A stretch of 64,000 nt of DNA from Mycolicibacterium rufum (GTDB taxonomy: Bacteria; Actinomycetota; Actinomycetes; Mycobacteriales; Mycobacteriaceae). The position numbers and the translations under genes are program-made. Location of the stretch: positions 2,976,001 through 3,040,000 of the forward strand of contig NZ_CP092427.2 in assembly GCF_022374875.2 (NCBI RefSeq). Reading direction: 5' to 3'. Under the pieces are notes generated by a model, which did no database searches, was not told the origin of the DNA, and worked only from the letters and a program-made list of their open reading frames with translations. Shown in pieces: positions 21,476 through 30,703 of the stretch (within the stretch, counting starts at the first letter, position 1; each line of letters begins with the position of its first letter).

Positions 21476-23832
21476 CGGCGCCCTCCGTCGTCGTCCTGGT
21501 ACGCCAGCGCCACTTCGATCGGGTCGGGGCGATCGAGGTCCGCGGGGTCGGGCTGACCGCGGAACCGGTGCCACAACCGCCGCCCGACCAGCAGCACCAG
21601 CACGGCCCCGCCGGTCAGCGTGATGAAGAACAGCACCTTGCCGTAGGCGTTGGAGTGCACCGAGAGCCGCACCGGCTCGCCGAGCGTCAGGCCGTCGGCG
21701 GTGCGCAGTGCGACGTCGACGGCGACGCGCTGAGTGAAGTGCACCTCGATCGGCACCTTCAGCGGCAGGAACCCGGGCGGCAGCACGATCTCGCCGGGGT
21801 CGGTCACCGTCATCCCCGGGGGAGCGTCGATGACCAGCCGCACCCGGATCGGCACCGGCAGGTCGTTGCGCAGCGCCAGCGGCAGCGGGCTGCGTTCGGT
21901 GGCCAGGGTGTAGGAGCCGCCCGGGTTGACGATGGTGACCGCCCTGAACAGGTCCTCGACCGTGGTGCCGACGGTGGTCAGCCGCTGCTGGGCCAGCCCG
22001 TTGCGGGCATCGGGCGGCACCGACAGGCTCAGCGCCCGCAGCAGGTCCTCGCGCAGCGGGGCGGTGTACTGCGTGCCGGTCAACCCGGTCCGCTCGTCGG
22101 TGGTCAGCGCGCCGGTCAGCCCCCACAGCCGCCCGGTCGTCGCGGCGATGCCGGACACCACCCCGTCGTCGAACCGGCCCCGCGGGTTGCCCGCGTTCTC
22201 CGGCGGTGTCGCCGCGCCGCCGTGCACCGCGTTCGCCGCGCCGAGCACCGCGGTCAGTGGCCGCGGCACGGCGAGTCCGGAGCGGATGGTGGTGGCCACC
22301 GCGGTGAGGACGGCCTCGGCGTCGTCGGCGGTGGCGTTCCAGGTCAGTGGCGGCATCAGGATCTGGTCGCGCGGTGCGGTGTCGGGTGCCAGGCCGCGCC
22401 ACAGCAGGGCGCCCAGCGCGTCCTGGCGGCGCGCGACCCCCGAGTCCTGTTTGACCGCGATGTCGAGCGACGGGCTCAGATACGACGGCGACTCGGGGCT
22501 GGTGCCCATGCCGGCGAGCGCCGCGCCGACGGCCGGGTCGAACGGGGCGGCCACCACGCTGGGGGTGTAGCGGACCGGGGCGGTGTCGGCGGTTTCGGGT
22601 TGTCCGCCGTCGGCGTCGCTGGGTCCGGTCAGGTCCGCCGCGGCGATGGCGACGGTCGGGCCCTGCGCCGAGAGCAGATCGACCGCGGGCGCCGTCAGCG
22701 GTCCGTCGCCGACGATGGTGGCCCCGCGCGTCGAGGTGATCCCGAGGATCTGGTCGACGATGTCGCCGGCGCCGTTGGTGGCGATCGCCGAGAGGCCGGG
22801 GTCGGCCACCCGGTGCAGCGCGTCGAGGTCGGCCTGGGCGTAGACGGTCGGGGTCACGCACATGCGCTGGGCGAGCGCCTTGAGACGGTTGAGCCAGCCG
22901 ATCGCGGCCTGCTGGCCGGTGCCCGGGTGGGTCGGGGTGGTCCGGGGTCCGGCGTCGGCGGCGTCATTGACGACGTACCCGCTGGTCATCGCGTTGACGG
23001 TGACGAGCAGGTCCGGGTCGACGGCCAGGCACAGCGCGCTGGTGACCTCTCCGCCGGGATCGACCTGCGGGCTGGTCGCGAAGTCGGCCGCGGCCAGCAG
23101 GGCGTCGAGCCGGCCGCCCGCGGCCAGGGAGGTGGCGAGGTCGTCGTCGATCAGCCGCACCGGGGTGGTGCCGCCCGGTGCGCCGGCGGCCAGTCGGGGC
23201 CGGTCGGCCAACGGCCAGAACATCGTCATCCCGACGGGGCGGGTGGTGTCCGGGGGGACCGCCGAGGTCACCGCATCGGTGGTGGCGTCGGCCGGCTGGG
23301 CGGGCGGCACGCCGAGCACCGGGAGCAGGAAGCGCGAGTCGTCCAGCCGCGCGGGCGCCCCGTAGTCCGGTGTGCCGTTGACGTTCACCATCACGGGGTA
23401 GACGCCGGGTTCGGTGATGTCGAGCGACGAGTGGTCGGGGGAGCGCAGCGGGTAGCCCAGTCGGAACGGAACGCTTTGTCCGCGAGCCATTTCCGGGGCG
23501 ATGGTGATGAAGTCGGCGACCGGCTGGTACTGGTCGACGTTGCCGGCGAGGTCGGTGCGCAACGCGGTCGACGACCGCACCGCGTCGGCCCGTTCCAGCC
23601 GCACCACCACGTCGCGCACCGCGCGGTCGCCGACGTTGCGGATCGTGCCGGTGACGGTGACCATCGGGTCGCTGGTCGTCGTGACGACCTCGGGGGTGAT
23701 GCCGTCGATCTGCACGGTGAGGAACGGCAACGTGGGGGGTTGGGCGTCCGCGATGGCCGGCGCGACGATCGGCACGACAGCCAGCAGCAGCGCGACGACC
23801 GCGGCGAGCAGGCGCGCGGGCGGACGGGTCAC
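21472..23832 (-). CDS. Exported membrane-anchored protein (Rv3909 homologue, DUF6049-type)
   Basis: 786 residues. A signal peptide ([20 protein letters not shown] to AIADAQ) leads to beta-rich domains: a CARDB-like segment ([21 protein letters not shown] near residue 60), a long central domain, and an Ig-like C-terminal part ([19 protein letters not shown]). It ends with a transmembrane helix ([18 protein letters not shown]) and a short basic/acidic tail. It sits between mutT4 and murJ, as in all mycobacteria, and its stop overlaps the murJ start. Function unknown; the location suggests an envelope role. The GTG start overlaps the original mutT4 stop, but the mutT4 frameshift makes the two readable as one 1000-residue frame. 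Confidence 0.85.
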   Translation of the reverse strand: MTRPPARLLAAVVALLLAVVPIVAPAIADAQPPTLPFLTVQIDGITPEVVTTTSDPMVTVTGTIRNVGDRAVRDVVVRLERADAVRSSTALRTDLAGNVDQYQPVADFITIAPEMARGQSVPFRLGYPLRSPDHSSLDITEPGVYPVMVNVNGTPDYGAPARLDDSRFLLPVLGVPPAQPADATTDAVTSAVPPDTTRPVGMTMFWPLADRPRLAAGAPGGTTPVRLIDDDLATSLAAGGRLDALLAAADFATSPQVDPGGEVTSALCLAVDPDLLVTVNAMTSGYVVNDAADAGPRTTPTHPGTGQQAAIGWLNRLKALAQRMCVTPTVYAQADLDALHRVADPGLSAIATNGAGDIVDQILGITSTRGATIVGDGPLTAPAVDLLSAQGPTVAIAAADLTGPSDADGGQPETADTAPVRYTPSVVAAPFDPAVGAALAGMGTSPESPSYLSPSLDIAVKQDSGVARRQDALGALLWRGLAPDTAPRDQILMPPLTWNATADDAEAVLTAVATTIRSGLAVPRPLTAVLGAANAVHGGAATPPENAGNPRGRFDDGVVSGIAATTGRLWGLTGALTTDERTGLTGTQYTAPLREDLLRALSLSVPPDARNGLAQQRLTTVGTTVEDLFRAVTIVNPGGSYTLATERSPLPLALRNDLPVPIRVRLVIDAPPGMTVTDPGEIVLPPGFLPLKVPIEVHFTQRVAVDVALRTADGLTLGEPVRLSVHSNAYGKVLFFITLTGGAVLVLLVGRRLWHRFRGQPDPADLDRPDPIEVALAYQDDDGGRR

Positions 23833-24600
23833 GGACTCTGACCGCAGCCGTTCGTCCGCCCGCCGGGCTGTGGTCGCGCGGTGGAGTCGGCCCGAGCGTT
23901 GCGGGTGTGCGAATGCGTCTGTCCCCGCCGTCGCGGCGCGCTGCGCGGCAGCGGCGGCAGCGCCGCGGGCCCGTGGTTGTGCAGGGCGTCGATCAGCTCC
24001 GAGGCGGCGTTCGTCGGCATAGGCCAGCCGCTTCGGCAGTTCGTGCAGCGGCACCCACGCGACCTCGGTCACCTCGACGTCCTCGTCGGAGAGTTCCCCG
24101 CCGGCGAATCGCATGAGGTAATGGTGCACGGTCTTGTGGACGCGGCGGCCCTCCGTCACGAACCAGTAGTCGATGCTGCCGAGGGCGGCGAGCACGCTGC
24201 CCTGGATGCCGGTCTCCTCGGCCACCTCGCGGATCGCGGTCTGCTCGGCCGTCTCCCCGCGCTCGATGTGACCCTTGGGCAGCGACCACAGCATTCGGCC
24301 CCGCCGATCGATGCGGCCGATCAGTGCCGCGACCTGACTTTCCTTGGGGCCGTCGAGACCGTCGATGACCAGGCCGCCCGCCGACGTCTCGTGCACGGTG
24401 CGCAGGCGTTCGGTGGGCCGGCGCGGCCGGGAGCGCTGGGGTTTGGGGGTCGCGGTCTGGGGCGTGTCGGCGGCGGCCGGGGGCGTCCGCTGCCGGTGCC
24501 CGTTGGTGTTCTCGGTGCCGGCTTCCGGCGGACCTGCCGCGCGTCGGCCCCGGCGACGCCCGCGGCGCCGTCGTGGTTTTGGCTGCTCGCCGTCCGACAC
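23829..24600 (-). CDS. mutT4: NUDIX hydrolase MutT4, frameshifted near the C-terminus
   Basis: Homologue of Rv3908. GTG 24600 gives [20 protein letters not shown], a basic tail before the Nudix domain. The Nudix box is complete: [20 protein letters not shown] then EETGI. After LAYADERRL (near 24005) the homologous C-terminus ([18 protein letters not shown] to the stop at 23829) is in another frame: about 14 bases seem missing compared with related proteins. Translation without correction would read through into the next gene as a MutT4-membrane protein fusion. The catalytic domain is intact, so activity is possible. A TACTAT -10 element 7 bases upstream suggests a leaderless mRNA. Confidence 0.85.
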
Positions 24601-24607
24601 CCAAGCG

Positions 24608-24613
24608 ATAGTA
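24608..24613 (-). promoter_or_regulatory. Predicted -10 element of mutT4
   Basis: TACTAT on the minus strand ends 7 bases before the GTG at 24600, placing the transcription start at or next to the start codon (leaderless mRNA, common in mycobacteria). It is divergent from the pcnA -10. Confidence 0.5.
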
Positions 24614-24671
24614 GCTGCCGTGAACTGCGGTCCACGCCGCACTCGCCGGTCGGTGACATGCCTGTGACCAG

Positions 24672-24677
24672 TAGGCT
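24672..24677 (+). promoter_or_regulatory. Predicted -10 element of pcnA
   Basis: TAGGCT fits the mycobacterial TANNNT -10 pattern and ends 8 bases before the GTG of pcnA, again suggesting a leaderless transcript; there is no ribosome binding site upstream of the GTG. Confidence 0.5.
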
Positions 24678-24685
24678 CATCGGAC

Positions 24686-26158
24686 GTGCCTGAGCCCACG
24701 TCCGGACAAGATGTCGCCGAACTGCTGGCCGCTGCGCAGGTGTCGCTGAACCGGCACCGCGAGGTGCTCGAAGGGCTCGGCCGGTTGTTCGCCGAGCGTG
24801 GTCATGCGCTGTACCTGGTCGGCGGCAGTGTGCGCGACGCGCTGCTGGGCCGGTTGGGCACCGACCTGGACTTCACCACCGACGCCCGCCCGGAGCAGAT
24901 GAAGGCGCTGCTGGCCGGCTGGGCCGACGCGCTGTGGGACACCGGGATCGAGTTCGGCACGCTCGGCGTCGGGAAGAACGGCGACCGGCTCGAGCTGACC
25001 ACGTTCCGCGCCGAGATCTACGACCAGGTGACGCGGCACCCGGAGGTGGCCTTCGGGGACACCCTCGACGACGATCTGGTGCGCCGCGATTTCACGGTGA
25101 ACGCGATGGCCGTCCGCATCGACCCGGACCGGCCGGGCGGCATCGGTGACTTCCTCGACCCGCTGGACGGCCTGAGCGCGCTGCAGGCCCGCACGCTGGA
25201 CACGCCTGCCGCGCCGGAGGTGTCCTTCGGCGACGATCCGCTGCGCATGCTGCGGGCGGCGCGGTTCGTCTCGCAGCTGGGCTTCACGGTCGCGCCCCGG
25301 GTGCGCCGCGCGCTGGAGGAGATGGCGCCGCAGCTGGCCCGGATCAGCGTCGAACGGGTCGCCACCGAACTGGACAAGATGCTGCTGGGCGCCGATCCGG
25401 TGGCCGGAATCGACCTGATGGTGCAGACCGGGCTGGGCGAGGTGGTGCTGCCCGAGATCGGCGCGATGCGGATGGCCATCGACGAGCACCACCAGCACAA
25501 GGACGTCTACCAGCACTCGCTGACGGTGCTGCGGCAGGCGATCGAGCTCGAGGACCCGGATGAGGGTCCGGACCTGGTGCTGCGCTGGGCGGCGCTGCTG
25601 CACGACATCGGCAAGCCCGCCACCCGCAAGCACGAACCCGACGGCGGCGTGAGCTTCCACCACCACGAGGTGGTGGGCGCGAAGATGGCCCGCAAGCGGA
25701 TGCGCGCGCTGAAGTACTCCAAGCAGATGATCGACGACGTCTCCCAGCTGGTGTATCTGCACCTGCGGTTCCACGGGTACGGCGAGGGCCGGTGGACGGA
25801 CTCGGCGGTGCGGCGCTACGTCACCGACGCCGGTCCGCTGCTGAACCGGCTGCACAAGCTGGTGCGCGCCGACTGCACCACCCGCAACAAGCGCCGGGCG
25901 GCGCGGCTGCAGGCCAACTACGACGACCTCGAGCACCGCATCGCCGAGCTGGCGGCCAAGGAGGATCTGGCGCGGGTCCGGCCGGACATCGACGGCAACG
26001 AGATCATGCAGATCCTCGGCATCCCGCCCGGCCCGCAGGTCGGCCAGGCGTGGAATCACCTCAAGGAGCTGCGCCTGGATCGCGGCCCGCTCAGCCGCGA
26101 GGAGGCGGTCGAGGAACTGCTGCGGTGGTGGAACGAGAACAGGTCGCCGCGCGTCTGA
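24686..26158 (+). CDS. pcnA: CCA tRNA nucleotidyltransferase
   Basis: 490-residue class II enzyme that builds or repairs the CCA end of tRNA (Rv3907c homologue, often named PcnA). The nucleotidyltransferase head has [20 protein letters not shown], with the catalytic DxD, then [11 protein letters not shown] and [13 protein letters not shown]-terminal HD domain carries [13 protein letters not shown] and [16 protein letters not shown]. The GTG start at 24686 is read from a probable leaderless mRNA. Complete in length and motifs. Confidence 0.95.
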   Translation: MPEPTSGQDVAELLAAAQVSLNRHREVLEGLGRLFAERGHALYLVGGSVRDALLGRLGTDLDFTTDARPEQMKALLAGWADALWDTGIEFGTLGVGKNGDRLELTTFRAEIYDQVTRHPEVAFGDTLDDDLVRRDFTVNAMAVRIDPDRPGGIGDFLDPLDGLSALQARTLDTPAAPEVSFGDDPLRMLRAARFVSQLGFTVAPRVRRALEEMAPQLARISVERVATELDKMLLGADPVAGIDLMVQTGLGEVVLPEIGAMRMAIDEHHQHKDVYQHSLTVLRQAIELEDPDEGPDLVLRWAALLHDIGKPATRKHEPDGGVSFHHHEVVGAKMARKRMRALKYSKQMIDDVSQLVYLHLRFHGYGEGRWTDSAVRRYVTDAGPLLNRLHKLVRADCTTRNKRRAARLQANYDDLEHRIAELAAKEDLARVRPDIDGNEIMQILGIPPGPQVGQAWNHLKELRLDRGPLSREEAVEELLRWWNENRSPRV

Positions 26159-26163
26159 GAAGT

Positions 26164-26658
26164 ATGGAGTACTGCCTGGGCGATCCGGATGGCTCGGCCA
26201 CGATGTGGACCGCCGACCCGACCACCGACGTGAACTCCGACGGCGTACTGGACGCCGTGGCGCTCGATCTGGACGACGACGGTCTGCTCGACGACGCACT
26301 CGCCGACCTGGACGTCGACGGGTTGGCCGACCACGGGGTGCTGGACTTCGGCGGCGACGGGCCGGTCTATGTCACCGACGACGGCACGGGCACGTGGGCG
26401 GTCAGCGCCGACCGCGCGGCCGCGCTGCGCTGGCTCGGGCTCGACGGTGTCGCGCACCCGGCCGGCGACGCGACGGTGGACCTCGACGGGGACGGTCAGG
26501 CGCGGGAGCGTCTGGTCGACAGCGACGGTGACGGCCTGGCGGACCGGGCGTTCGGGGTGGGAGCGGCCTGGGCCGACACCGACGGCGACGGCCACTGGGA
26601 CGTGCACCTGGTCGACACCGACGGCGACGGTGCCGCGGACAGCGCCGACACCCTCTGA
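26164..26658 (+). CDS. Acidic protein with calcium-binding-type DxDxDG repeats (Rv3906c homologue)
   Basis: 164 residues, very acidic. Seven repeats of the type D-x-D-x-D-G-x-x-D are visible: DVNSDGVLD, DLDDDGLLD, DLDVDGLAD, DLDGDGQAR, DSDGDGLAD, DTDGDGHWD and DTDGDGAAD, which resemble dockerin/EF-hand or thrombospondin type 3 calcium loops. No signal peptide is visible. It starts 5 bases after pcnA and is probably cotranscribed. In M. tuberculosis the same gene precedes the esxF-esxE-cpnT toxin locus, which is absent here. Calcium binding is inferred from the motif only. Confidence 0.8.
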   Translation: MEYCLGDPDGSATMWTADPTTDVNSDGVLDAVALDLDDDGLLDDALADLDVDGLADHGVLDFGGDGPVYVTDDGTGTWAVSADRAAALRWLGLDGVAHPAGDATVDLDGDGQARERLVDSDGDGLADRAFGVGAAWADTDGDGHWDVHLVDTDGDGAADSADTL

Positions 26659-26697
26659 TCCGTCACCGCGAGCTGGGGGCACCCGCCGCTCGCTACC

Positions 26698-27216
26698 GTG
26701 ACGGGGATGATCCTTCCGGCCACCCGCGATCCCCGAATGATCTCCATTCGGCGCGGCGGCTCGCTGACCGACGAGGACCACCGGCTGCTGGCGCTGTGGG
26801 CCGCGGACTGCGCCGCGCATGTGCTCGGCTACTTCGAGCGCGCGGTTCCCGGTGATCTCCGGCCGAGCGCCGCCATCGCTGCTGCCCAGGCCTGGGCCGC
26901 GGGGGACATGGCGATGATGCGCGCCCGGGCCGCCGGCGGCCACGCGATGGGCGCCGCCCGACGGCTTTCCGGCGCCGCCCGATTCGCGGCCTATGCCGCC
27001 GATCAGGCCGCCTGTGTGGGTCATGTCGCCGAACACGACCTGGGCGCGGCCGCCTACGCGATCAAGGCGGTGGTGGCCGCCCATCCCGGGGATGCCGATG
27101 CGGGTCGGCGCGAGCGTGACTGGCAGCGCGGCCGCCTCCCGGAGCCGGTCCGCGCCCTCGTGCTGGACGACCAGGCGCGGCGCAACGACATCTGCTGGTC
27201 GGTGTTCAGCACCTGA
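26698..27216 (+). CDS. Putative immunity protein (Imm-5-like domain)
   Basis: 172 residues from GTG 26698 (ATG 26707 also possible; neither has a good ribosome binding site). The protein is Ala-rich and helical: LTDEDHRLLALWAADCAAHV, then AAIAAAQAWAAGDMAMMRAR and AARFAAYAADQAACVGHVAE. From memory this pattern belongs to proteins annotated as Imm-5-like putative immunity proteins. No cognate toxin gene is in the window. The real function is unknown. The stop is adjacent to the convergent gene. Confidence 0.65.
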   Translation: MTGMILPATRDPRMISIRRGGSLTDEDHRLLALWAADCAAHVLGYFERAVPGDLRPSAAIAAAQAWAAGDMAMMRARAAGGHAMGAARRLSGAARFAAYAADQAACVGHVAEHDLGAAAYAIKAVVAAHPGDADAGRRERDWQRGRLPEPVRALVLDDQARRNDICWSVFST

Positions 27217-27996
27217 TCAACCGCGGCCTTGCCCCGGCGGCCCGGCGAAGGCCTGGGCGATCGACAGCCACTTCTCGGCGTCGGGTCCGACCGCGACGAC
27301 GTCGAGCTCCGAGCGGGCGCGGCGCTGCGTGACGAGCATGCAGAAGTGCTCTGCGGAACCGCTCACCTGTTGGGCCGCGTCCTGCGGGCCCCACGTCCAC
27401 TCCGACCCGTCCGGCGCGCGAAGTTTCACGTGGAACGGTTCGGCCGGCGGTGTCAGCCCGTGCACCGTGTAGGCGAAGTCGCGGGTGCGCACGCCGATGT
27501 GGGCGATCGAGCGCAGCCGCGCGGTCGGCGCCCGAGTCACCCCGAGCGCGTCCGCCACGTCCAGACCGTGCGCCCACGTCTCCATCAGACGGGCGGTCGC
27601 CATCGACGGTGCGCTCATCGGCGGGCCGAACCAGGGCAGTTTCCGGCCGTCCTCGACGGTCAGCAGGGCGTCGTGCAGGGCGGTGCGGGTGTGCCGCCAG
27701 TCGGCGAGAAGCTGCGCCGGATCCGTGGCCGCAAGCTCCTCCGCGGCGGCGTCGACGAAGCCGGTGGGGTTCCGGGCGGCCGCCGGCACGATCTCGGCGG
27801 CGAACGCCGCACCGTCGGTGACGGACACCAACGCCACGCGATCGGTCCACAGCAGGTGGGCGATCTGATGGGCGATGGTCCAGCCCGCGGCGGGGGTGTC
27901 GGTGGACCACCGCTCCGCCGACAGGTCGGCGACGAGCGCGTCCAGGTCGTCGCTCTCGGCGCGCAGATCCTCAACCATCGGGGCAGCTCCGGCCAT
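27217..27996 (-). CDS. DinB/maleylpyruvate-isomerase-like protein (TIGR03084 type, Rv0036c homologue)
   Basis: About 259 residues. The N-terminal four-helix DinB-like part has [16 protein letters not shown] and [15 protein letters not shown], whose histidine is a likely metal ligand; [15 protein letters not shown] gives a further histidine. The C-terminal part ([14 protein letters not shown] to [13 protein letters not shown]) is the accessory domain of this family. Such proteins are mycothiol-dependent transferase candidates, but the substrate is unknown. ATG 27996 has AAGGTGA upstream; ATG 27978 with GGAG is the alternative. A parS-like sequence lies inside the gene (27422-27437). Confidence 0.8.
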   Translation of the reverse strand: MAGAAPMVEDLRAESDDLDALVADLSAERWSTDTPAAGWTIAHQIAHLLWTDRVALVSVTDGAAFAAEIVPAAARNPTGFVDAAAEELAATDPAQLLADWRHTRTALHDALLTVEDGRKLPWFGPPMSAPSMATARLMETWAHGLDVADALGVTRAPTARLRSIAHIGVRTRDFAYTVHGLTPPAEPFHVKLRAPDGSEWTWGPQDAAQQVSGSAEHFCMLVTQRRARSELDVVAVGPDAEKWLSIAQAFAGPPGQGRG

Positions 27997-28006
27997 GCCG
28001 GTCACC

Positions 28007-29311
28007 TTAGCCCGCGGGTCGGCGCCGGCGACCGACCGTCGCGTGCACCGCCAGGCCCACCAGGTAGATGGCCGTGCCCGCGACGGCGAGCCCCGGTGCG
28101 TGCCCGTTCGCCGGGATCACGAACGCCGCACCGGAGATCGCCAGGATGAACGCCATCCAGAACAGCGAGTCCTGCACGGTGAACATGTGGCCGCGCAACG
28201 CATCGTCGACGTCGATCTGCATCGCGCTGTCGGCGCACAGCTTGACCAGCTGACCGGCCGCACCCAGGAGGAAGCCGCATCCGATCATCAGCGGCACGAG
28301 CAGGCTGGCGCCGCACAGCTGCACCACCGCCGCGAAGGCCAGCGCCCCGTTCGCGGCCCGGTACCGGCCCCAACGGCGGATCACCGTCGGCGTCGCCACG
28401 GTGGCGAGGAACTGCCCGGCGCCGCCGGCGGCGGCGAACAGCACGGACGTGCCGAGGCCGGCGACGGCCTGAGTGTCGCTGTAGCGCACGATCACCAGGA
28501 CGAGCAGCGAGTTGATGCCGAAGACCATCCGGTGTGCCGCGAGGCCGGACAGCGTCGCGCCGACGCTCGGTATCGCCGCGACCGTGCGGATGCCGTGCAG
28601 CCACCCGGTGGCCACTGCGTACAGCACCGAACCGTGAATCGAGCGTTTGCTCTCGTGCGGCCCGAGCACGTGCGGCGGGAACCGCACCGACAGCACGAGC
28701 GCGAGGGCCACCGGGACACCCACCAGGAAGATGATCGTCGCGGCGCCGGTGTCGTCGGCGCCGAACCACCACCGCGGCAACAGCATGAACATGGCCCCGG
28801 CGAATGCCGCGACGGCCGCGACGGCGGTCGCCACCGAGTTCATCGCGACGACGTGCTCACGCGGGACGACATCGGGCAGTGCGGCCGACAGACCCGAGGA
28901 CACGAACCGGGTCAGACCGTTGACGATCAACGCGCCCAACAGGATCGGCAGGTCCCCGACACCCGCGGCCAGCAGCACCCCGACGGTGACGACGAGCGCC
29001 AACCGACCGCTGTTGGCGCCGATGAGGACCACGCGCCGGTCCCAGCGGTCGAGCAGGGCGCCGGCGAACGGGCCGAGCACCGAGTACGGCAGGAACAGCA
29101 CCGCGAAGGATGCGGCGATCGCCCACGGATCGGCGGCCCGTTCGGGGTTGAACAGGATGGCGCCGGCCAGACCCGCCTGGAACAGACCATCACCGAACTG
29201 GCTGACCGCACGCAGCTCGAGGAGCCGGCGGAACTCGGGCAGGGACCTGGTCGAGGCCCACACCGAACGCCACGCTGCGCGAGGTGCGCGATCGTCGGGC
29301 ACGGGTTTCAC
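28007..29311 (-). CDS. Major facilitator superfamily transporter (Rv0037c homologue)
   Basis: 434-residue membrane protein. About 12 hydrophobic segments are present, with MFS signatures such as [22 protein letters not shown] between helices 2 and 3 and the repeat-related [21 protein letters not shown] in the second half. Start GTG at 29311 with TAGGA upstream. Substrate unknown. It ends 10 bases before the Rv0036c-like gene and is probably transcribed with it; yqgE is divergent. Confidence 0.85.
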   Translation of the reverse strand: MKPVPDDRAPRAAWRSVWASTRSLPEFRRLLELRAVSQFGDGLFQAGLAGAILFNPERAADPWAIAASFAVLFLPYSVLGPFAGALLDRWDRRVVLIGANSGRLALVVTVGVLLAAGVGDLPILLGALIVNGLTRFVSSGLSAALPDVVPREHVVAMNSVATAVAAVAAFAGAMFMLLPRWWFGADDTGAATIIFLVGVPVALALVLSVRFPPHVLGPHESKRSIHGSVLYAVATGWLHGIRTVAAIPSVGATLSGLAAHRMVFGINSLLVLVIVRYSDTQAVAGLGTSVLFAAAGGAGQFLATVATPTVIRRWGRYRAANGALAFAAVVQLCGASLLVPLMIGCGFLLGAAGQLVKLCADSAMQIDVDDALRGHMFTVQDSLFWMAFILAISGAAFVIPANGHAPGLAVAGTAIYLVGLAVHATVGRRRRPAG

Positions 29312-29428
29312 GTCCTAGGAGAGTGGTGGCTGCGTCGAGTGATGTCGCTACCGCGACCACAGTACAAATATCCGGGCGGGCCCCGCTTGTTCGCCTCCGT
29401 CAGCCGACGGTGGTGACAGAATGGTCGG

Positions 29429-30034
29429 GTGGCGCAGCCAGAAGATCCGGAGGATTTCGTCGCCCCCACGGCCCATCGGGTCCGTGCGGGCACGATGCTG
29501 CTGGCCAACACCGATCTGCTCGAACCCACATTCCGGCGCAGTGTCATCTACGTCGTCGAGCACAACGACGGCGGCACCCTGGGCGTGGTGCTCAACCGTC
29601 CCAGCGAGACGGCGGTCTACAACGTGTTGCCGCAGTGGGTCAAGCTCGCCACCAAGCCGAAGACCATGTTCATCGGCGGCCCGGTCAAGCGCGATGCGGC
29701 GCTGTGTCTGGCGACGCTGCGGGTCGGGGTCGATCCGGCGGGGGTGAACGGCCTGCGGCACGTGCAGGGCCGCATCGCGATGGTCGACCTGGACGCCGAC
29801 CCCGACGCGATCGCGCCCATGGTCGAGGGGGTGCGCATCTTCGCCGGCTACTCCGGGTGGACGATCGGTCAACTCGAGGGGGAGATCGAGCGCGACGACT
29901 GGATCGTGTTGTCCGCGTTGCCCTCTGACGTGCTGGTGGAGCCGCGGGTGGATTTGTGGGGGCGGGTGCTGCGCCGTCAGCCGATGCCGCTGTCGCTGCT
30001 GGCGACGCACCCCATCGATCTCAGCCGGAACTAG
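29429..30034 (+). CDS. YqgE/AlgH family protein (UPF0301, Rv0038 homologue)
   Basis: 201-residue conserved protein of unknown biochemical function. RAGTMLLANTDLLEPTFRRS, YVVEHNDGGTLGVVLNRPS, FIGGPVKRDAALCL and VRIFAGYSGWTIGQLEGEIE are family hallmarks. GTG start at 29429. The IS256 insertion begins 10 bases after its target duplication just downstream of the stop, so the gene is intact. Confidence 0.9.
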   Translation: MAQPEDPEDFVAPTAHRVRAGTMLLANTDLLEPTFRRSVIYVVEHNDGGTLGVVLNRPSETAVYNVLPQWVKLATKPKTMFIGGPVKRDAALCLATLRVGVDPAGVNGLRHVQGRIAMVDLDADPDAIAPMVEGVRIFAGYSGWTIGQLEGEIERDDWIVLSALPSDVLVEPRVDLWGRVLRRQPMPLSLLATHPIDLSRN

Positions 30035-30043
30035 GCGTCGGAC

Positions 30044-30051
30044 GACGATCA
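30044..30051 (+). repeat. 8-bp target site duplication, left copy
   Basis: GACGATCA directly before the left end of the IS256-family element; the identical copy follows its right end at 33041-33048. Confidence 0.9.
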
Positions 30052-30074
30052 GGGCTTGTCAAGATTTCTGTGTA
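30052..30074 (+). repeat. IS256 left terminal inverted repeat
   Basis: Begins GGGCTTGTCAAG and runs to TGTGTA; pairs with 33018-33040 at 16 of 23 positions. It is followed 12 bases later by the transposase stop codon. Confidence 0.75.
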
Positions 30075-30086
30075 TGTGGCGGTGGT

Positions 30087-30617
30087 CTACAGGTAGGGGT
30101 TGATGCGTTCGGGGTAGTTCAGGACGAGGGATCCGAGTGCTTGTTTCCAGCCGTTGGTGCGGGCTCCTTCGACGAGGCGGGTGTGGCGGGAGCGGTCTCC
30201 GGTGGCGAGGGGGTCGTCGATGTATCTCTGGCGTTCTCGGGCGCGTTTGTCTTCGATGTTGCAGATCGCCAGCCACAGCAGTTTGACCGCGGCGGCGTCG
30301 TTAGGGAAGTGTCCGCGGTTTTTGATGATCTTGCGCAGTTGATAGTTCAGCGATTCGATCGCGTTGGTGGTGTAGATGATCCGCCGCAGCTCCGGCGGGA
30401 ACGCCAGGAACGGGATGAACCGCTCCCACGCGTTACGCCAGGCGATCACTGTCGTCGGGTTTGACTGTCCTAGAGTGGAATTGGCGAACTCTTCGAACGC
30501 TTCGGTCGCGGCGTCGACGGTCGGGGCGGTGTAGACGGTTTTCAATGCCGCGGCGATCGCCTTGCGCTGACCATAGGAGACGAACCGCATCGAGTTGCGG
30601 ATCAGATGCACCACGCA
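30087..30617 (-). pseudogene. IS256-family transposase, C-terminal fragment
   Basis: 176 codons in the frame that would continue the N-terminal fragment after removal of the IS110 element: the split codon joins VQT to CVVHLIRNSMRFVSYG. It carries RRIIYTTNAIESLNYQLRK with the catalytic glutamate of the DDE triad and ends RINPYL. Without its start it cannot be expressed as an active transposase. Confidence 0.9.
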
Positions 30618-30703
30618 GACTCCCGCTGTCAACCTTTCATCGTGGACGTGTTTGGTCGCCGCGACTGACTCGGTTTGCTCAGCGCGGTCGTGGGGAGGGC
30701 GGA

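Noticed and set aside
21476..22861. Extension of murJ to a 1665-codon frame
   Set aside because: The first 462 codons are Arg/Gly/Pro-rich antisense-like sequence lying over the Rv3909 homologue; the real start is GTG 21475 with the GTGA overlap.
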